Origin: Thalassospira australica
Lineage (GTDB): Bacteria > Pseudomonadota > Alphaproteobacteria > Rhodospirillales > Thalassospiraceae
Direction: 5' to 3'
Assembly: GCF_000763295.1 (NCBI RefSeq)
Contig: NZ_JRJE01000026.1
Span: 1-46,846, forward strand
Length of the DNA: 46,846 nucleotides
In this document: piece by piece, positions 27,349-35,850 of the stretch
How the letters are laid out: every line of letters starts with the position of its first letter
Position numbering within the stretch: the first letter of the stretch is position 1
Position numbers and translations under genes: made by a program
Notes under the pieces: model-generated
Told to the model about the DNA's origin: nothing
Databases searched by the model: none
The model's input: the letters and a program-made list of their open reading frames with translations, nothing else

Positions 27349-27396
27349 ATGGTGCAATCAGTGACGTAATTCAGGTCTGTAACATTGGGGAATTTG

Positions 27397-28131
27397 ATGG
27401 AACTGATCCTGTCTGGCACGGTCGTTGCGATTGCAGCCCTGTTTCGGGGCATTACCGGATTTGGTTTTGCTCTGTTGGCGGCCCTTGGCTTGTCAACCGT
27501 GCTTGCTCCGGCAACTGCAACACCGGTTATTCTGGTCATTGATATCGTCCTGACGGGACTGATCCTGCGCGATTTTGACCGCACCAAGGTAGATTGGCGG
27601 GCATGTGCGATCCTTCTGACTTTCGGGTTTTTCGGCGCTGTGCTTGGTCCGCATGTTGCCTTTGCTCTGGATGACCTGACCATTCGAATTGCCACCAACC
27701 TTGCGATCGCGGTGGCGGCTTTGGTCGCCATGCTGCACCACCCGCCAAAATGGATGGGCCATTTTGTTGTTGGTGCGCTTTTGGCCTGTTCAGTCGGTAT
27801 TCTGATGTCAGGTTTTGCCGTTGGCGGCCCACTGGTCGCCGCCTGGCTTCTGGCCGGCGGGACGCAGGATGTCAAGGTGCGCTACACGCTTGCGATCTAT
27901 TTCGGTACGGTCGATCTGCTTGGCTTTATCACCCGGGCTGTCTCGGGCATGTTGCCAGACGATTTCATTCCCCTTTTGTTGCCCTTGTTGCTGATTGCGG
28001 TGATCGCCTATTTCCCGGGCGAGCTGATCTATCGCCGTTTGTCGGCGCATGTCTGGCGCCGTGTTTGCGCCATTAGCCTCGTTCTCATTGCCATTGCCGG
28101 TTTCGTTCAGACCATCGCAATCGGTCTGTAA
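27397..28131 (+). CDS. TauE/SafE-family membrane transporter
   Basis: A 244-residue membrane protein with about seven or eight hydrophobic helices and the family motif FRGITGFGFALLAA near the N terminus, with GFAVGGPLVAAWLL opening the second half of the internal repeat. Members export sulfite, sulfoacetate or organic anions. ATG at 27397 has GGGG 7 nt upstream; an in-frame TTG 12 nt earlier is less likely. It diverges from the aminotransferase gene over the direct-repeat operator, so it may handle an organic anion from omega-amino acid use (or a sulfonate such as taurine). That link is inference. Confidence 0.87.
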   Translation: MELILSGTVVAIAALFRGITGFGFALLAALGLSTVLAPATATPVILVIDIVLTGLILRDFDRTKVDWRACAILLTFGFFGAVLGPHVAFALDDLTIRIATNLAIAVAALVAMLHHPPKWMGHFVVGALLACSVGILMSGFAVGGPLVAAWLLAGGTQDVKVRYTLAIYFGTVDLLGFITRAVSGMLPDDFIPLLLPLLLIAVIAYFPGELIYRRLSAHVWRRVCAISLVLIAIAGFVQTIAIGL

Positions 28132-28170
28132 CCACATTCATCAAACAACATCACATCAGCGGAGCATTCC

Positions 28171-28929
28171 ATGACCAAAACAGCACTTATTACCGGCGCA
28201 ACTTCTGGCTTCGGCGCGGCAACGGCCCGCCGTTTTGTCACGGAAGGGTGGAAAGTCATCGTCACCGGTCGTCGTGCCGAACGCCTTGAAGCTATTGTCG
28301 ATGAACTTGGTGGTGCCAAGGTTGCCCACCCATTGTGCTTTGATATTCAGGACGCCGATGCCATCCAGAAGGCGATTGATGGTCTTCCTGCCGATTTTGC
28401 GGATGTCGATCTTCTGGTCAACAATGCCGGTTTGGCACTGGGCACCGCACCGGCACAGGAATGCAATCTGTCAGACTGGATGACGATGATTGATACCAAT
28501 ACGAAGGGCCTGGTCGCAATCACGCGCATCGTGCTTGATAAGTTGATTGAGCGCAAAGGTGCCATCGTCAATCTGGCATCGATTGCATCGAACTGGCCTT
28601 ATCCGGGCGGTAATGTTTACGGCGCGACAAAGGCCTTTGTGCAGCAATTCTCGCTGGGTATTCGCTGTGATCTGGCGGGCACCGGTGTGCGGGTGACCTC
28701 GATCGAGCCGGGGCTTTGCGAAAGTGAATTCACCCTGGTGCGCACCGGTGGCAACAAGGAAGCTTACGATAACCTCTATCGTGGTGCTGACCCGATCCAG
28801 CCCGAAGACATTGCCGAAAGTATTTTTTGGGTCGCAAACCTTCCGGCACATGTGAACGTCAATTCGCTTGAAGTTATGCCGGTCAGTCAAAGCTGGTCAC
28901 CCTTTGCCATCCATCGCAAAGAAGGCTAA
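28171..28929 (+). CDS. ydfG: YdfG-like NADP-dependent 3-hydroxy acid dehydrogenase
   Basis: A 252-residue SDR: TGATSGFG cofactor motif, VTGRRAERL (NADP-type arginines), NNAGLALG, catalytic Ser and YGATKAF, and the YdfG-specific region EPGLCESEFTLVRTGGN and AESIFWVANLPAHVNVN. YdfG oxidises L-allo-threonine and related 3-hydroxy acids and reduces malonic semialdehyde to 3-hydroxypropionate. Beside a beta-alanine-type aminotransferase, removal of malonic semialdehyde is the likely job. It follows the TauE-like gene by 39 bp and is probably in its operon. Confidence 0.9.
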   Translation: MTKTALITGATSGFGAATARRFVTEGWKVIVTGRRAERLEAIVDELGGAKVAHPLCFDIQDADAIQKAIDGLPADFADVDLLVNNAGLALGTAPAQECNLSDWMTMIDTNTKGLVAITRIVLDKLIERKGAIVNLASIASNWPYPGGNVYGATKAFVQQFSLGIRCDLAGTGVRVTSIEPGLCESEFTLVRTGGNKEAYDNLYRGADPIQPEDIAESIFWVANLPAHVNVNSLEVMPVSQSWSPFAIHRKEG

Positions 28930-28948
28930 GGCATTGTAAAATCGATCT

Positions 28949-28998
28949 CGTTGGTGGCCGTGGCATTCGACGCCAGAATGGAGCAGCGGTCACCAACG
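28949..28998 (+). terminator. Probable terminator after the YdfG-like gene
   Basis: CGTTGGTGGCCG (28949-28960) pairs with CGGTCACCAACG (28987-28998) at 11 of 12 positions, with a 26-nt loop, followed by the T-rich GTTTTGCTTTT. It lies just after the stop at 28929 and before the response-regulator gene. Confidence 0.55.
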
Positions 28999-29068
28999 GT
29001 TTTGCTTTTCTCTTTGCGCTGAACTAAGCTTTGAAAAAACAAAAAGCATGTTTCAGCGGAGGGATATC

Positions 29069-30502
29069 ATGAGTTCGACTGTTCTGGACACGTCGGATGG
29101 GGCGGCGTTGCCTGCGGGTAATGATACAGCCCATAGCGGGCCGGGGCCCGAATTCGGCCCTTGGCTGGAAAAGGCATCCATCCTGATCGTCGATGACGAA
29201 CCGGGCATGCGCAATTTTCTTGTCCGTACTCTGGGTCCACGCGCCAAACAGGTGAAAGAAGCGGCCGACTGCGAAGAAGCGACCGCCTTGCTTGACAAGC
29301 ATCACTTTGATGTCGTCATCCTTGATAACATCATGCCCGGCAAAAGCGGGGTGGAGTGGCTGACCGAACAGCGCGAGATCGGCTTTTTCTCTGACGCGAT
29401 CCTGATGACGGCCTATGCCGATCTTGATACCGCGATCAAGGCGCTTCGTGCCGGGGCGGTCGACTTTGTTCTGAAGCCATTTCGCTCGAACCAGATTTTG
29501 AACGCAGTGGCGCGTTGTCTGGACCGGATGCGGTTGCGCCGTGAAAACCATGTATTGCGCCATGAACTGCGTGCAACATCCGAACATGTGTTGCTGCGCG
29601 ACAAGCTGATTGGCTATTCACCGCAAGTGCAGGAAATTCGCGAAACCATTGCCCGGGTTGCACCGTTGCCGACATCCATCCTGATTTCTGGTGAAAGTGG
29701 CACGGGCAAGGAAGTTACCGCGCGTTCATTGCACGCACTGTCTGATCGGGCGTCTAAGCCGTTTGTTCCGATTAATTGTGCTGCCATCCCGTCTGAAATG
29801 ATCGAAGCGGAACTGTTTGGTCATGTCAAAGGGGCCTTTACCGGTGCACAGGCCGCGCGCGATGGTCTTTTCATGCATGCGCAGGGCGGAACACTGTTTC
29901 TCGATGAAGTTGGTGAATTGTCGCTGGCAACCCAAAGCAAGCTTTTGCGCGCAATCGAAAGCCGCCGTATCCGGCCCGTGGGATCAGAACGTGAAGCACA
30001 GGTCGATCTGCGCTTTGTCTTTGCCACCAATGCCAACCTAGAAGCTGAAGTCGAAGCGGGCCGGTTCCGCGCAGATCTGTTTTACCGCATCAATGTCATG
30101 CATATCGAAATGCCGCCACTGTCGGCGCGCGGGGATGATGTGCTTGAACTGGCTGATCTGTTTATGAACAAACTGTCCAAGCAGCTTGGCGTGCGCGAAG
30201 TTCCGATGGATGCGGCGGTGCGTGCCGGGCTGACACGTTATGACTGGCCGGGCAATGTACGTGAATTGCGCAACCTGATTGAACGCACGCTGATTTTAGG
30301 GCGGTTTCCCGATGAATTTCGTGATGCCCGGGCCGATCAGGCTTCATCAGGTGATAGTGACGAAACCCTTGATGAAATGGAACGTCGTCACATTTTGGCG
30401 ATGCTTCACAAAACCGGGGGCAACCGGAACGAGGCCGCACGTCGTCTTGGTGTGTCGCGCAAAACAATTGATCGCAAGTGTGCAACCTGGGATCAGCAAT
30501 GA
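29069..30502 (+). CDS. Sigma-54-dependent response regulator (DctD/NtrC type)
   Basis: A 477-residue enhancer-binding protein. A receiver domain (about 36-150) has acidic VDDE at 41-44, the phosphorylated Asp86 in VVILDNIMPG and KPF near 136. The AAA+ domain has Walker A GESGTGKE (208-215), sigma-54-contacting GAFTGA (255-260) and Walker B TLFLDEVGEL. The C terminus is a Fis-type helix-turn-helix (NRNEAARRLGVSRKTIDRK). ATG at 29069 follows GCGGAGGG. The kinase gene overlaps its stop (ATGA). The enhancer palindromes and -24/-12 promoter just after the kinase gene mark the OFA transporter gene as a likely target. Confidence 0.94.
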   Translation: MSSTVLDTSDGAALPAGNDTAHSGPGPEFGPWLEKASILIVDDEPGMRNFLVRTLGPRAKQVKEAADCEEATALLDKHHFDVVILDNIMPGKSGVEWLTEQREIGFFSDAILMTAYADLDTAIKALRAGAVDFVLKPFRSNQILNAVARCLDRMRLRRENHVLRHELRATSEHVLLRDKLIGYSPQVQEIRETIARVAPLPTSILISGESGTGKEVTARSLHALSDRASKPFVPINCAAIPSEMIEAELFGHVKGAFTGAQAARDGLFMHAQGGTLFLDEVGELSLATQSKLLRAIESRRIRPVGSEREAQVDLRFVFATNANLEAEVEAGRFRADLFYRINVMHIEMPPLSARGDDVLELADLFMNKLSKQLGVREVPMDAAVRAGLTRYDWPGNVRELRNLIERTLILGRFPDEFRDARADQASSGDSDETLDEMERRHILAMLHKTGGNRNEAARRLGVSRKTIDRKCATWDQQ

Positions 30503-32505
30503 CATCGATGTCGCGCCGCGGTTTCAGAAACACCAAGCGAACACGGTCTGTTCGGTTCAAATTGCTGGCGATCGCATTGTTGCCAACGCTGGTGATTTTG
30601 CCGCTTTTGCTTGGCGTGATGATGGTGCGGTGGAACGGCAAATTTGATGCGCTTTTGACATCAAAGGTCAGTGCCGACCTGACAATCGCCCATCAATATT
30701 TTACCCATATCCTTGAAAATACGGGCGAACAGATCAACGCACTTGGGCAATCCGTATCCTTTCAGGATGTGCTTGCCTCTGATGATGCGGGGGCTGTTGC
30801 AAAACTGCTTGAAACGCAGCGAGAAACGCTTGGTCTTGATTTCCTGTATTTGTCAGAAGGCCGTGATTTAAATACGGGGGCAGGACAATCTGGCAACTGG
30901 CCGGTGATCACTCGTGCCCTGTCCGGGACGTCATCAACCAGTGTCGATATTTTTAGCAATGCCGAACTTGCTGCTGTGTCTTCCAAACTGGCTGAACGGG
31001 CGCAGCTTGATCTGGTGGACACGCCCAACGCAGTTCCCACAACGCGGGATCGCGAAACCCGTGGCATGGTTGTCCATTCAGCAAGCCCCGTGACGCTGCC
31101 ATCAGGGCAAAAAGCTGTTTTGGTGGGGGGCATTCTGCTTAATCAGAATTTGGGCTTCATCGATACCATCAATGATCTTGTTTATCGCCAAAACAGCTTG
31201 CCGGAAGGAAGTCAGGGGACCGCGACCCTGTTTCTCGATGATGTCCGCATCAGCACCAATGTTCGCCTGTTTGAGGATCGTCGCGCACTGGGAACCCGCG
31301 TTTCGAGCGCGGTGCGGCAAACCGTACTTGAAGATGGCAAGGTCTGGCTCGATAGCGCCTTTGTCGTCAATGACTGGTATATTTCGGCCTATGAGCCGAT
31401 AAAGGACAGTTACGGCAAACGGGTCGGGATGCTCTATGTCGGTTTTCTGGAAACGCCTTTTACACAAACCAAATATGAAAGCCTGTTGATCCTGATCGGG
31501 GCGTTTTTGTTTGTGGCAGCGCTGTCGGTTCCAATTTTCCTAAGATGGGCGCGCGGCATTTTCAAACCGCTGGAACGGATGACCACCACCATCGCCCAGG
31601 TCGAAAGCGGTGATTTTTCCGCCCGGACCAATCTGAACAAGGTGCGTGATGAAATCACGCTGGTGGCAGATCATCTTGATAATCTGCTTGATCAGGTACA
31701 AGAACGCGATAAACGTTTGCGTGCCTGGAATGACGAGCTGAATGCACGCGTGGATGCCCGCACCAGTGAACTTCGCAAAGCCAACCTTGCACTCGAAGAA
31801 ACCACCAAACAGTTGATCATGTCAGAAAAGCTGGCGGCAATCGGGGAAATCACCGCTGGCGTCGCCCATGAGATCAACAATCCGGTAGCGGTTCTGCAAG
31901 GAAATCTGGATGTGTTGCGCGATCTTTTGGGGGAACATGCCAAACTTGGCGATACGGAATTTCGCCTGATTGACGAGCAGGTCAACCGCATCAATCTGAT
32001 TGTGACCAAGCTTCTGCAATTTGCCAAACCCGAAGAATATGCAGGCTTTGTTGAGCGTCATAGCGTTCCTCTGGTCATCGAAGACTGCATGCCGCTTATT
32101 GCCCATCTGCTTGGGCGGGCAGAAATCGACGTGGTGCGTGACCATCAATCAACCCGCCTTGTTCTTATGAACCGGACAGAGTTACAGCAGGTTCTGGTCA
32201 ATCTGATGGTCAATGCCCTGCATGCGATGCCCGAACGCGGGACCCTGACCCTGATTGATGTTGATGAAATGCGCCGTGGCAGACCGGGGGTTCGGATAAC
32301 CATCTGCGATACGGGTATCGGCATGACGCCGGACGTGCTCAATCGGATTTTTGATCCGTTCTATACCACCAAGCGTCGCGAAGGCACGGGGCTTGGCTTG
32401 TCGATCACGAAAACCCTGATTGATCGTCAAAGCGGTTTTCTTGATGTCACTAGCACACCTGGAAAAGGCACAGAATTTACCATATGGCTGCCTGAAGCAG
32501 ACTGA
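30499..32505 (+). CDS. Membrane sensor histidine kinase (DctB-like)
   Basis: A 668-residue kinase. A first membrane helix (about 20-43), a large periplasmic Cache-like domain (about 44-325), a second helix (LLILIGAFLFVAALSVPIFL), HAMP, a coiled coil, then HisKA with His457 in GVAHEINNPVAVLQGNL. The ATPase domain has the N box NLMVNALHAMP, DTGIGMTP, and GTGLGLSITK. It should sense a small ligand, often a carboxylate for this architecture, and phosphorylate the response regulator encoded upstream with a 4-bp overlap. The OFA-family transporter downstream suggests the ligand is its substrate. Confidence 0.93.
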   Translation: MTSMSRRGFRNTKRTRSVRFKLLAIALLPTLVILPLLLGVMMVRWNGKFDALLTSKVSADLTIAHQYFTHILENTGEQINALGQSVSFQDVLASDDAGAVAKLLETQRETLGLDFLYLSEGRDLNTGAGQSGNWPVITRALSGTSSTSVDIFSNAELAAVSSKLAERAQLDLVDTPNAVPTTRDRETRGMVVHSASPVTLPSGQKAVLVGGILLNQNLGFIDTINDLVYRQNSLPEGSQGTATLFLDDVRISTNVRLFEDRRALGTRVSSAVRQTVLEDGKVWLDSAFVVNDWYISAYEPIKDSYGKRVGMLYVGFLETPFTQTKYESLLILIGAFLFVAALSVPIFLRWARGIFKPLERMTTTIAQVESGDFSARTNLNKVRDEITLVADHLDNLLDQVQERDKRLRAWNDELNARVDARTSELRKANLALEETTKQLIMSEKLAAIGEITAGVAHEINNPVAVLQGNLDVLRDLLGEHAKLGDTEFRLIDEQVNRINLIVTKLLQFAKPEEYAGFVERHSVPLVIEDCMPLIAHLLGRAEIDVVRDHQSTRLVLMNRTELQQVLVNLMVNALHAMPERGTLTLIDVDEMRRGRPGVRITICDTGIGMTPDVLNRIFDPFYTTKRREGTGLGLSITKTLIDRQSGFLDVTSTPGKGTEFTIWLPEAD

Positions 32506-32546
32506 TAAATACCGGTCGATCTCCTTTTAAATTTTGCAAGTGCGAG

Positions 32547-32561
32547 TGGACATTTTGTCCA
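32547..32561. promoter_or_regulatory. Enhancer site 1 for a sigma-54 activator
   Basis: TGGACATTTTGTCCA is a perfect 15-bp dyad with 6-bp arms and a TTT centre. It is centred near 32554, about 140 bp before the start point predicted from the -24/-12 element, in the normal range for enhancer-binding proteins. A near-identical second copy lies 42 bp downstream. Confidence 0.8.
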
Positions 32562-32588
32562 TGTACCCGTTTTGCGTGCGTAAATTTG

Positions 32589-32603
32589 TAGACATTTTGT
32601 CCA
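32589..32603. promoter_or_regulatory. Enhancer site 2 for a sigma-54 activator
   Basis: TAGACATTTTGTCCA matches site 1 at 14 of 15 positions; one arm base breaks symmetry. Its centre (32596) is 42 bp, four helical turns, from site 1, placing both on the same DNA face, as expected for cooperative binding of response-regulator dimers. Confidence 0.78.
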
Positions 32604-32669
32604 CGCGCGTGCGCTGCAATATCCCCCGATGGTTTGGAAAAATGACAGAAACCGGCGCAAAGTGCGTTG

Positions 32670-32685
32670 TGGCATGGCGATTGCC
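32670..32685 (+). promoter_or_regulatory. Sigma-54 (-24/-12) promoter of the OFA transporter gene
   Basis: TGGCATGGCGATTGCC fits the sigma-54 consensus TGGCAC-N5-TTGC with exact spacing between the GG and GC elements. It lies about 115 bp upstream of the transporter ATG and 67 bp after the second enhancer site. Transcription would start near 32695. Confidence 0.75.
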
Positions 32686-32799
32686 AAGTTGAGAATTCCG
32701 GATGCGGATACCGCTGTCTCCGCGTTTGCCCTGCACCATGACCAATTGTGCGACGGGGAAGGGCAAGGAAAATGATAAAACCGGGAGGAAAACAACGTC

Positions 32800-34524
32800 A
32801 TGTTTGACAAGCTCAAGAAAGAACACATCGTCGCCGGCGACGATTTCAACCGCTGGAAAGTTCCGCCAGCATCGATCGCCATTCATCTGTGCATTGGATC
32901 TGTCTATGCCTGGAGCATCTTTAACCCGCCACTGATCAGGGAATTTGGCGTGGTCAGTGCAAGTTCGGGTGACTGGGGTCTGCAATCCGTTGTCTGGATT
33001 TTCTCTGTCGCCATTGTCTTTCTTGGCCTTGCGGCTGCCTTTGGCGGCAAGTGGCTTGAAGAAGTCGGCCCGCGCATGGTCGGCGTTGTTGCGGCATTTT
33101 GCTGGGGCGGCGGTTTCATCATTGGCGGTCTTGGTATCATGACCCATCAGCTTTGGCTGGTGTATCTGGGCTATGGCGCGCTTGGTGGCTGTGGTCTTGG
33201 TTTGGGTTATGTTTCGCCCGTATCGACCCTGATCCGCTGGTTCCCGGACCGACGCGGCATGGCGACCGGCATGGCGATCATGGGCTTTGGCGGTGGTGCG
33301 ATGATCGCAACCCCGATCAAGGAAAGCCTGCTGACTGCGTTTTATAAGGTTCCTGATTATCTTGGCCCGGAAAGTGCCGTGAACCTTGTGACCGAGGGTG
33401 GCAAGCGCATGGCCGAAGTTGGCGGCCAGATGGTCGAAGTTGTGGTTGCCGGTGCCGCACAGGTTGCCGCGGCCCCCGTGCCGATCGAAGAAGGCGTTTA
33501 TGTTGCTGGAACCGGCAATACCGGTGCGGCTGCGACCTTCTTGACGCTTGGTGTTGCCTATTTCATCGTCATGATCATTGCGTCCTTCTCCTATCGTGTG
33601 CCGCGTGAAGGGTGGCTGCCGGCTGGCTGGACGCCGCCGACTGCCGATACCGCATCCAAACGCATGATCACGCATGCAAATGTTCACATTGATCAGGCGC
33701 TTAAAACACCGCAGTTCTATCTGCTGTGGATTGTGCTGTGCTTTAACGTGACGGCCGGTATCGGGGTGATTGGCGTTGCCAAAACCATGATGACGGAAAT
33801 CTTTGGCACGACGTTGCCGTTCATTGTGAACTCTGCCTTTGCGGCGACCTATGTGTTCATGATTTCCGTGTTTAACATGTGTGGTCGTTTCTTCTGGGCG
33901 TCGATGTCGGATTATATCGGGCGCAAGAACACCTATTATTGCTTCTTTATTCTGGGCATCGTTCTCTATCTGTCGATCCCGTTTGCAGCCCAGCAGGTCA
34001 GCATCAATCCGGCTGTGACATGGCTTGTCATGTTCTACGGTGCGACCATGATCATCTTCACGATGTACGGCGGTGGCTTTGCAACCATTCCGGCCTATCT
34101 TGCCGATATCTTTGGCACCAAATATGTCGGTGGTATCCATGGGCGTCTTCTGACCGCGTGGAGTACGGCGGGTGTTCTTGGTCCACTTGCCATCACCCAG
34201 TTGCGTCAGGCTTCGGTCACCAGTTCTATCAAGGATCTGGCCGCCAAGATTGACCCGGCCGTGTTCCAGGAGAAATTCGGTGCGGGCATCAATCAGCTTG
34301 ATCAACTGGTTGCGGCCAAAACGGTGACCATCGGGCGTCTGATGGAAATCGCACCGGCAGGCACGGTCGATCCGACCTCCAGCCTTTATAACACCACCAT
34401 GTATGCCATGGCGGCACTGCTTGCGATTGCGCTGATTGCCAACAAGATGGTCAGCCCGATCCATGAAAAGCATCACATGGAAACACAGGAATCCGCCGGA
34501 CGCGAAGCCACGTCCAAAGCGTAA
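32800..34524 (+). CDS. OFA-family MFS transporter (oxalate/formate antiporter family)
   Basis: A 574-residue twelve-helix carrier. The opening FNRWKVPPASIAIHLCIGSVYAWSIF and GFGGGAMIATP, MCGRFFWASMSDYIGRKNTY and GPLAITQLR regions fit the OFA group, which moves small monocarboxylates or dicarboxylates. Two loops are unusually long: about 60 residues between helices 5 and 6 (around 185-250) and about 60 between helices 11 and 12 (around 470-530), the same place in each half. GGGAGG lies about 11 nt before the ATG. Controlled, most likely, by the adjacent two-component system through sigma-54. Formate dehydrogenase genes downstream make formate or a formate precursor possible substrates; not proven. 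Confidence 0.9.
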   Translation: MFDKLKKEHIVAGDDFNRWKVPPASIAIHLCIGSVYAWSIFNPPLIREFGVVSASSGDWGLQSVVWIFSVAIVFLGLAAAFGGKWLEEVGPRMVGVVAAFCWGGGFIIGGLGIMTHQLWLVYLGYGALGGCGLGLGYVSPVSTLIRWFPDRRGMATGMAIMGFGGGAMIATPIKESLLTAFYKVPDYLGPESAVNLVTEGGKRMAEVGGQMVEVVVAGAAQVAAAPVPIEEGVYVAGTGNTGAAATFLTLGVAYFIVMIIASFSYRVPREGWLPAGWTPPTADTASKRMITHANVHIDQALKTPQFYLLWIVLCFNVTAGIGVIGVAKTMMTEIFGTTLPFIVNSAFAATYVFMISVFNMCGRFFWASMSDYIGRKNTYYCFFILGIVLYLSIPFAAQQVSINPAVTWLVMFYGATMIIFTMYGGGFATIPAYLADIFGTKYVGGIHGRLLTAWSTAGVLGPLAITQLRQASVTSSIKDLAAKIDPAVFQEKFGAGINQLDQLVAAKTVTIGRLMEIAPAGTVDPTSSLYNTTMYAMAALLAIALIANKMVSPIHEKHHMETQESAGREATSKA

Positions 34525-34534
34525 CCTGATCGAT

Positions 34535-34565
34535 GGCGCCAGCCACCACACCCTTGGCTGGCGCC
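34535..34565 (+). terminator. Intrinsic terminator after the OFA transporter gene
   Basis: GGCGCCAGCCA (34535-34545) pairs perfectly with TGGCTGGCGCC (34555-34565) around a 9-nt loop, followed by GGTTTT. It begins 10 bp after the transporter stop. Confidence 0.8.
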
Positions 34566-34572
34566 GGTTTTA

Positions 34573-34626
34573 CCGGTTTTGTCCACTTTCCTGCAAAACC
34601 GGGCCAGTAAAATCGGGCCAGTAAAA
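34573..34626. repeat. Hairpin plus 14-bp tandem repeat
   Basis: CCGGTTTTG (34573-34581) pairs with CAAAACCGG (34594-34602). The right arm runs into two tandem 14-bp units, CCGGGCCAGTAAAA (34599-34612) and TCGGGCCAGTAAAA (34613-34626). The region is non-coding, between the transporter terminator and the LysR gene. Function unknown. Confidence 0.6.
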
Positions 34627-34673
34627 CCTAGCATGAGTGGGGCATCATGCGGTCCTGACCCTAAGATCAGGGG

Positions 34674-34709
34674 CCAGATCCGGGCTTGGTTCATCCGGTT
34701 CGGATCTGG
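34674..34709. repeat. Inverted repeat upstream of the LysR gene
   Basis: CCAGATCCG (34674-34682) pairs exactly with CGGATCTGG (34701-34709), loop 18 nt. It adds to the hairpins at 34535-34602, making this 324-bp gap rich in secondary structure. It could be an operator, a REP-like element or a processed transcript signal; sequence alone does not decide. Confidence 0.5.
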
Positions 34710-34848
34710 GTTCTGTTGCAGGAATAACCTTTATGCCCGTAGGGGTAATCGGTTATCCTGCATTCAGGACAATGTTCCTGGAAATTTGGTGTTCATTCTG
34801 AACCGCGCATCCAATTGACGTGATGCCAGACCCCATGCTGGATATGCC

Positions 34849-35742
34849 ATGATCGATAAACTTGAAATGTTTATGGTGCTTGCCCGCGAGCAGCATTTTG
34901 GCCACGCCGCAGAGGAATGCGGGGTGACACAGCCGACGCTGTCAAGTGCGCTGCGCCAGCTTGAAGATCACCTTGGCGTGGTGCTGGTCAAACGCGGATC
35001 ACGCTATCAGGGCCTGACATCAGAAGGTGAACGGGTTCTGGAATGGGCGCGCCACATTGTCGGCAGCACACGATCCATGCGTGACGAAGTCCGTGCTATG
35101 CGCTTTGGCCTGACCGGGCAGGTGCAGATTGCGGTGATCCCGACGGCACTTTCGATGGTACATGAACTGACAACGCCGTTTCGCGAAAAACATCCCGATG
35201 TGACATTTGCCATCTTGTCGCGGACCTCGACCGAAATTCAGGCGTTGCTTGATAATCTTCAGATTGATGTCGGCATTACCTATCTTGATAACGAACCTCT
35301 GGGGCGGGTGACATCCATTCCGCTGTTTTACGAACGCTATCATCTGGTGACGTCAAATTTAGATGATATCGGGGATCGCACAAGCATCACCTGGCGCGAA
35401 GCAGCAGAATTTCCGCTCTGTCTGTTGACGCCAGATATGCAAAACAGACGGATCATCAATCAACATCTGCAAGCCGCGGGGGCCAAGGTCAGTCCGACCC
35501 TTGAAAGTGATTCCATGATTGCCCTGTTTACCCATGTTCATACCGGGAACTGGGCCAGCATCATGCCCGCGAAAATGGTCCGTGAATTCAGCATCGAAGA
35601 TCGGGTGAAATCCATTCCGATTATCGAACCGGACGCAACCCATCTGGTTGGCATGATCGCGGCAAAACGTGAACCTGCAACACCTGTGGTTTCGGCACTT
35701 CTAAAAGAAGCCACACAGATCTCAGAGCTGCAACCCGCTTGA
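34849..35742 (+). CDS. LysR-family regulator, probable regulator of the formate dehydrogenase operon
   Basis: A 297-residue LysR protein: N-terminal winged HTH (MFMVLAREQHFGHAAEECGVTQPTLSSALRQLEDHLG) and two-lobed effector domain starting near residue 90 (GQVQIAVIPTALSMV). It lies 108 bp upstream of fdsG in the same direction. In other bacteria a LysR gene sits next to fds genes and controls them; the target here is inferred from position. A T-N11-A type box was not clearly identified. Confidence 0.88.
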   Translation: MIDKLEMFMVLAREQHFGHAAEECGVTQPTLSSALRQLEDHLGVVLVKRGSRYQGLTSEGERVLEWARHIVGSTRSMRDEVRAMRFGLTGQVQIAVIPTALSMVHELTTPFREKHPDVTFAILSRTSTEIQALLDNLQIDVGITYLDNEPLGRVTSIPLFYERYHLVTSNLDDIGDRTSITWREAAEFPLCLLTPDMQNRRIINQHLQAAGAKVSPTLESDSMIALFTHVHTGNWASIMPAKMVREFSIEDRVKSIPIIEPDATHLVGMIAAKREPATPVVSALLKEATQISELQPA

Positions 35743-35850
35743 TAGGTTTTCGCTATCGCGTAACGGGATGGCTTTATTGAACCAATGGGCGCGATGCCCG
35801 ACACTATAAAAAAATAAATAACATTTAACATGCTTGAGAGAGAGGCTTGC

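Noticed and set aside
32527..34551. 674-codon minus-strand open frame antisense to the OFA gene
   Set aside because: Translation is His/Arg/Asn-rich and low in hydrophobics, typical of antisense of a membrane-protein gene; it also crosses the sigma-54 promoter region.
35743..35850. Sigma-70 promoter or LysR box upstream of fdsG
   Set aside because: TTGAAC and TATAAA are present but about 22 bp apart, and no convincing T-N11-A dyad was found; left unannotated.
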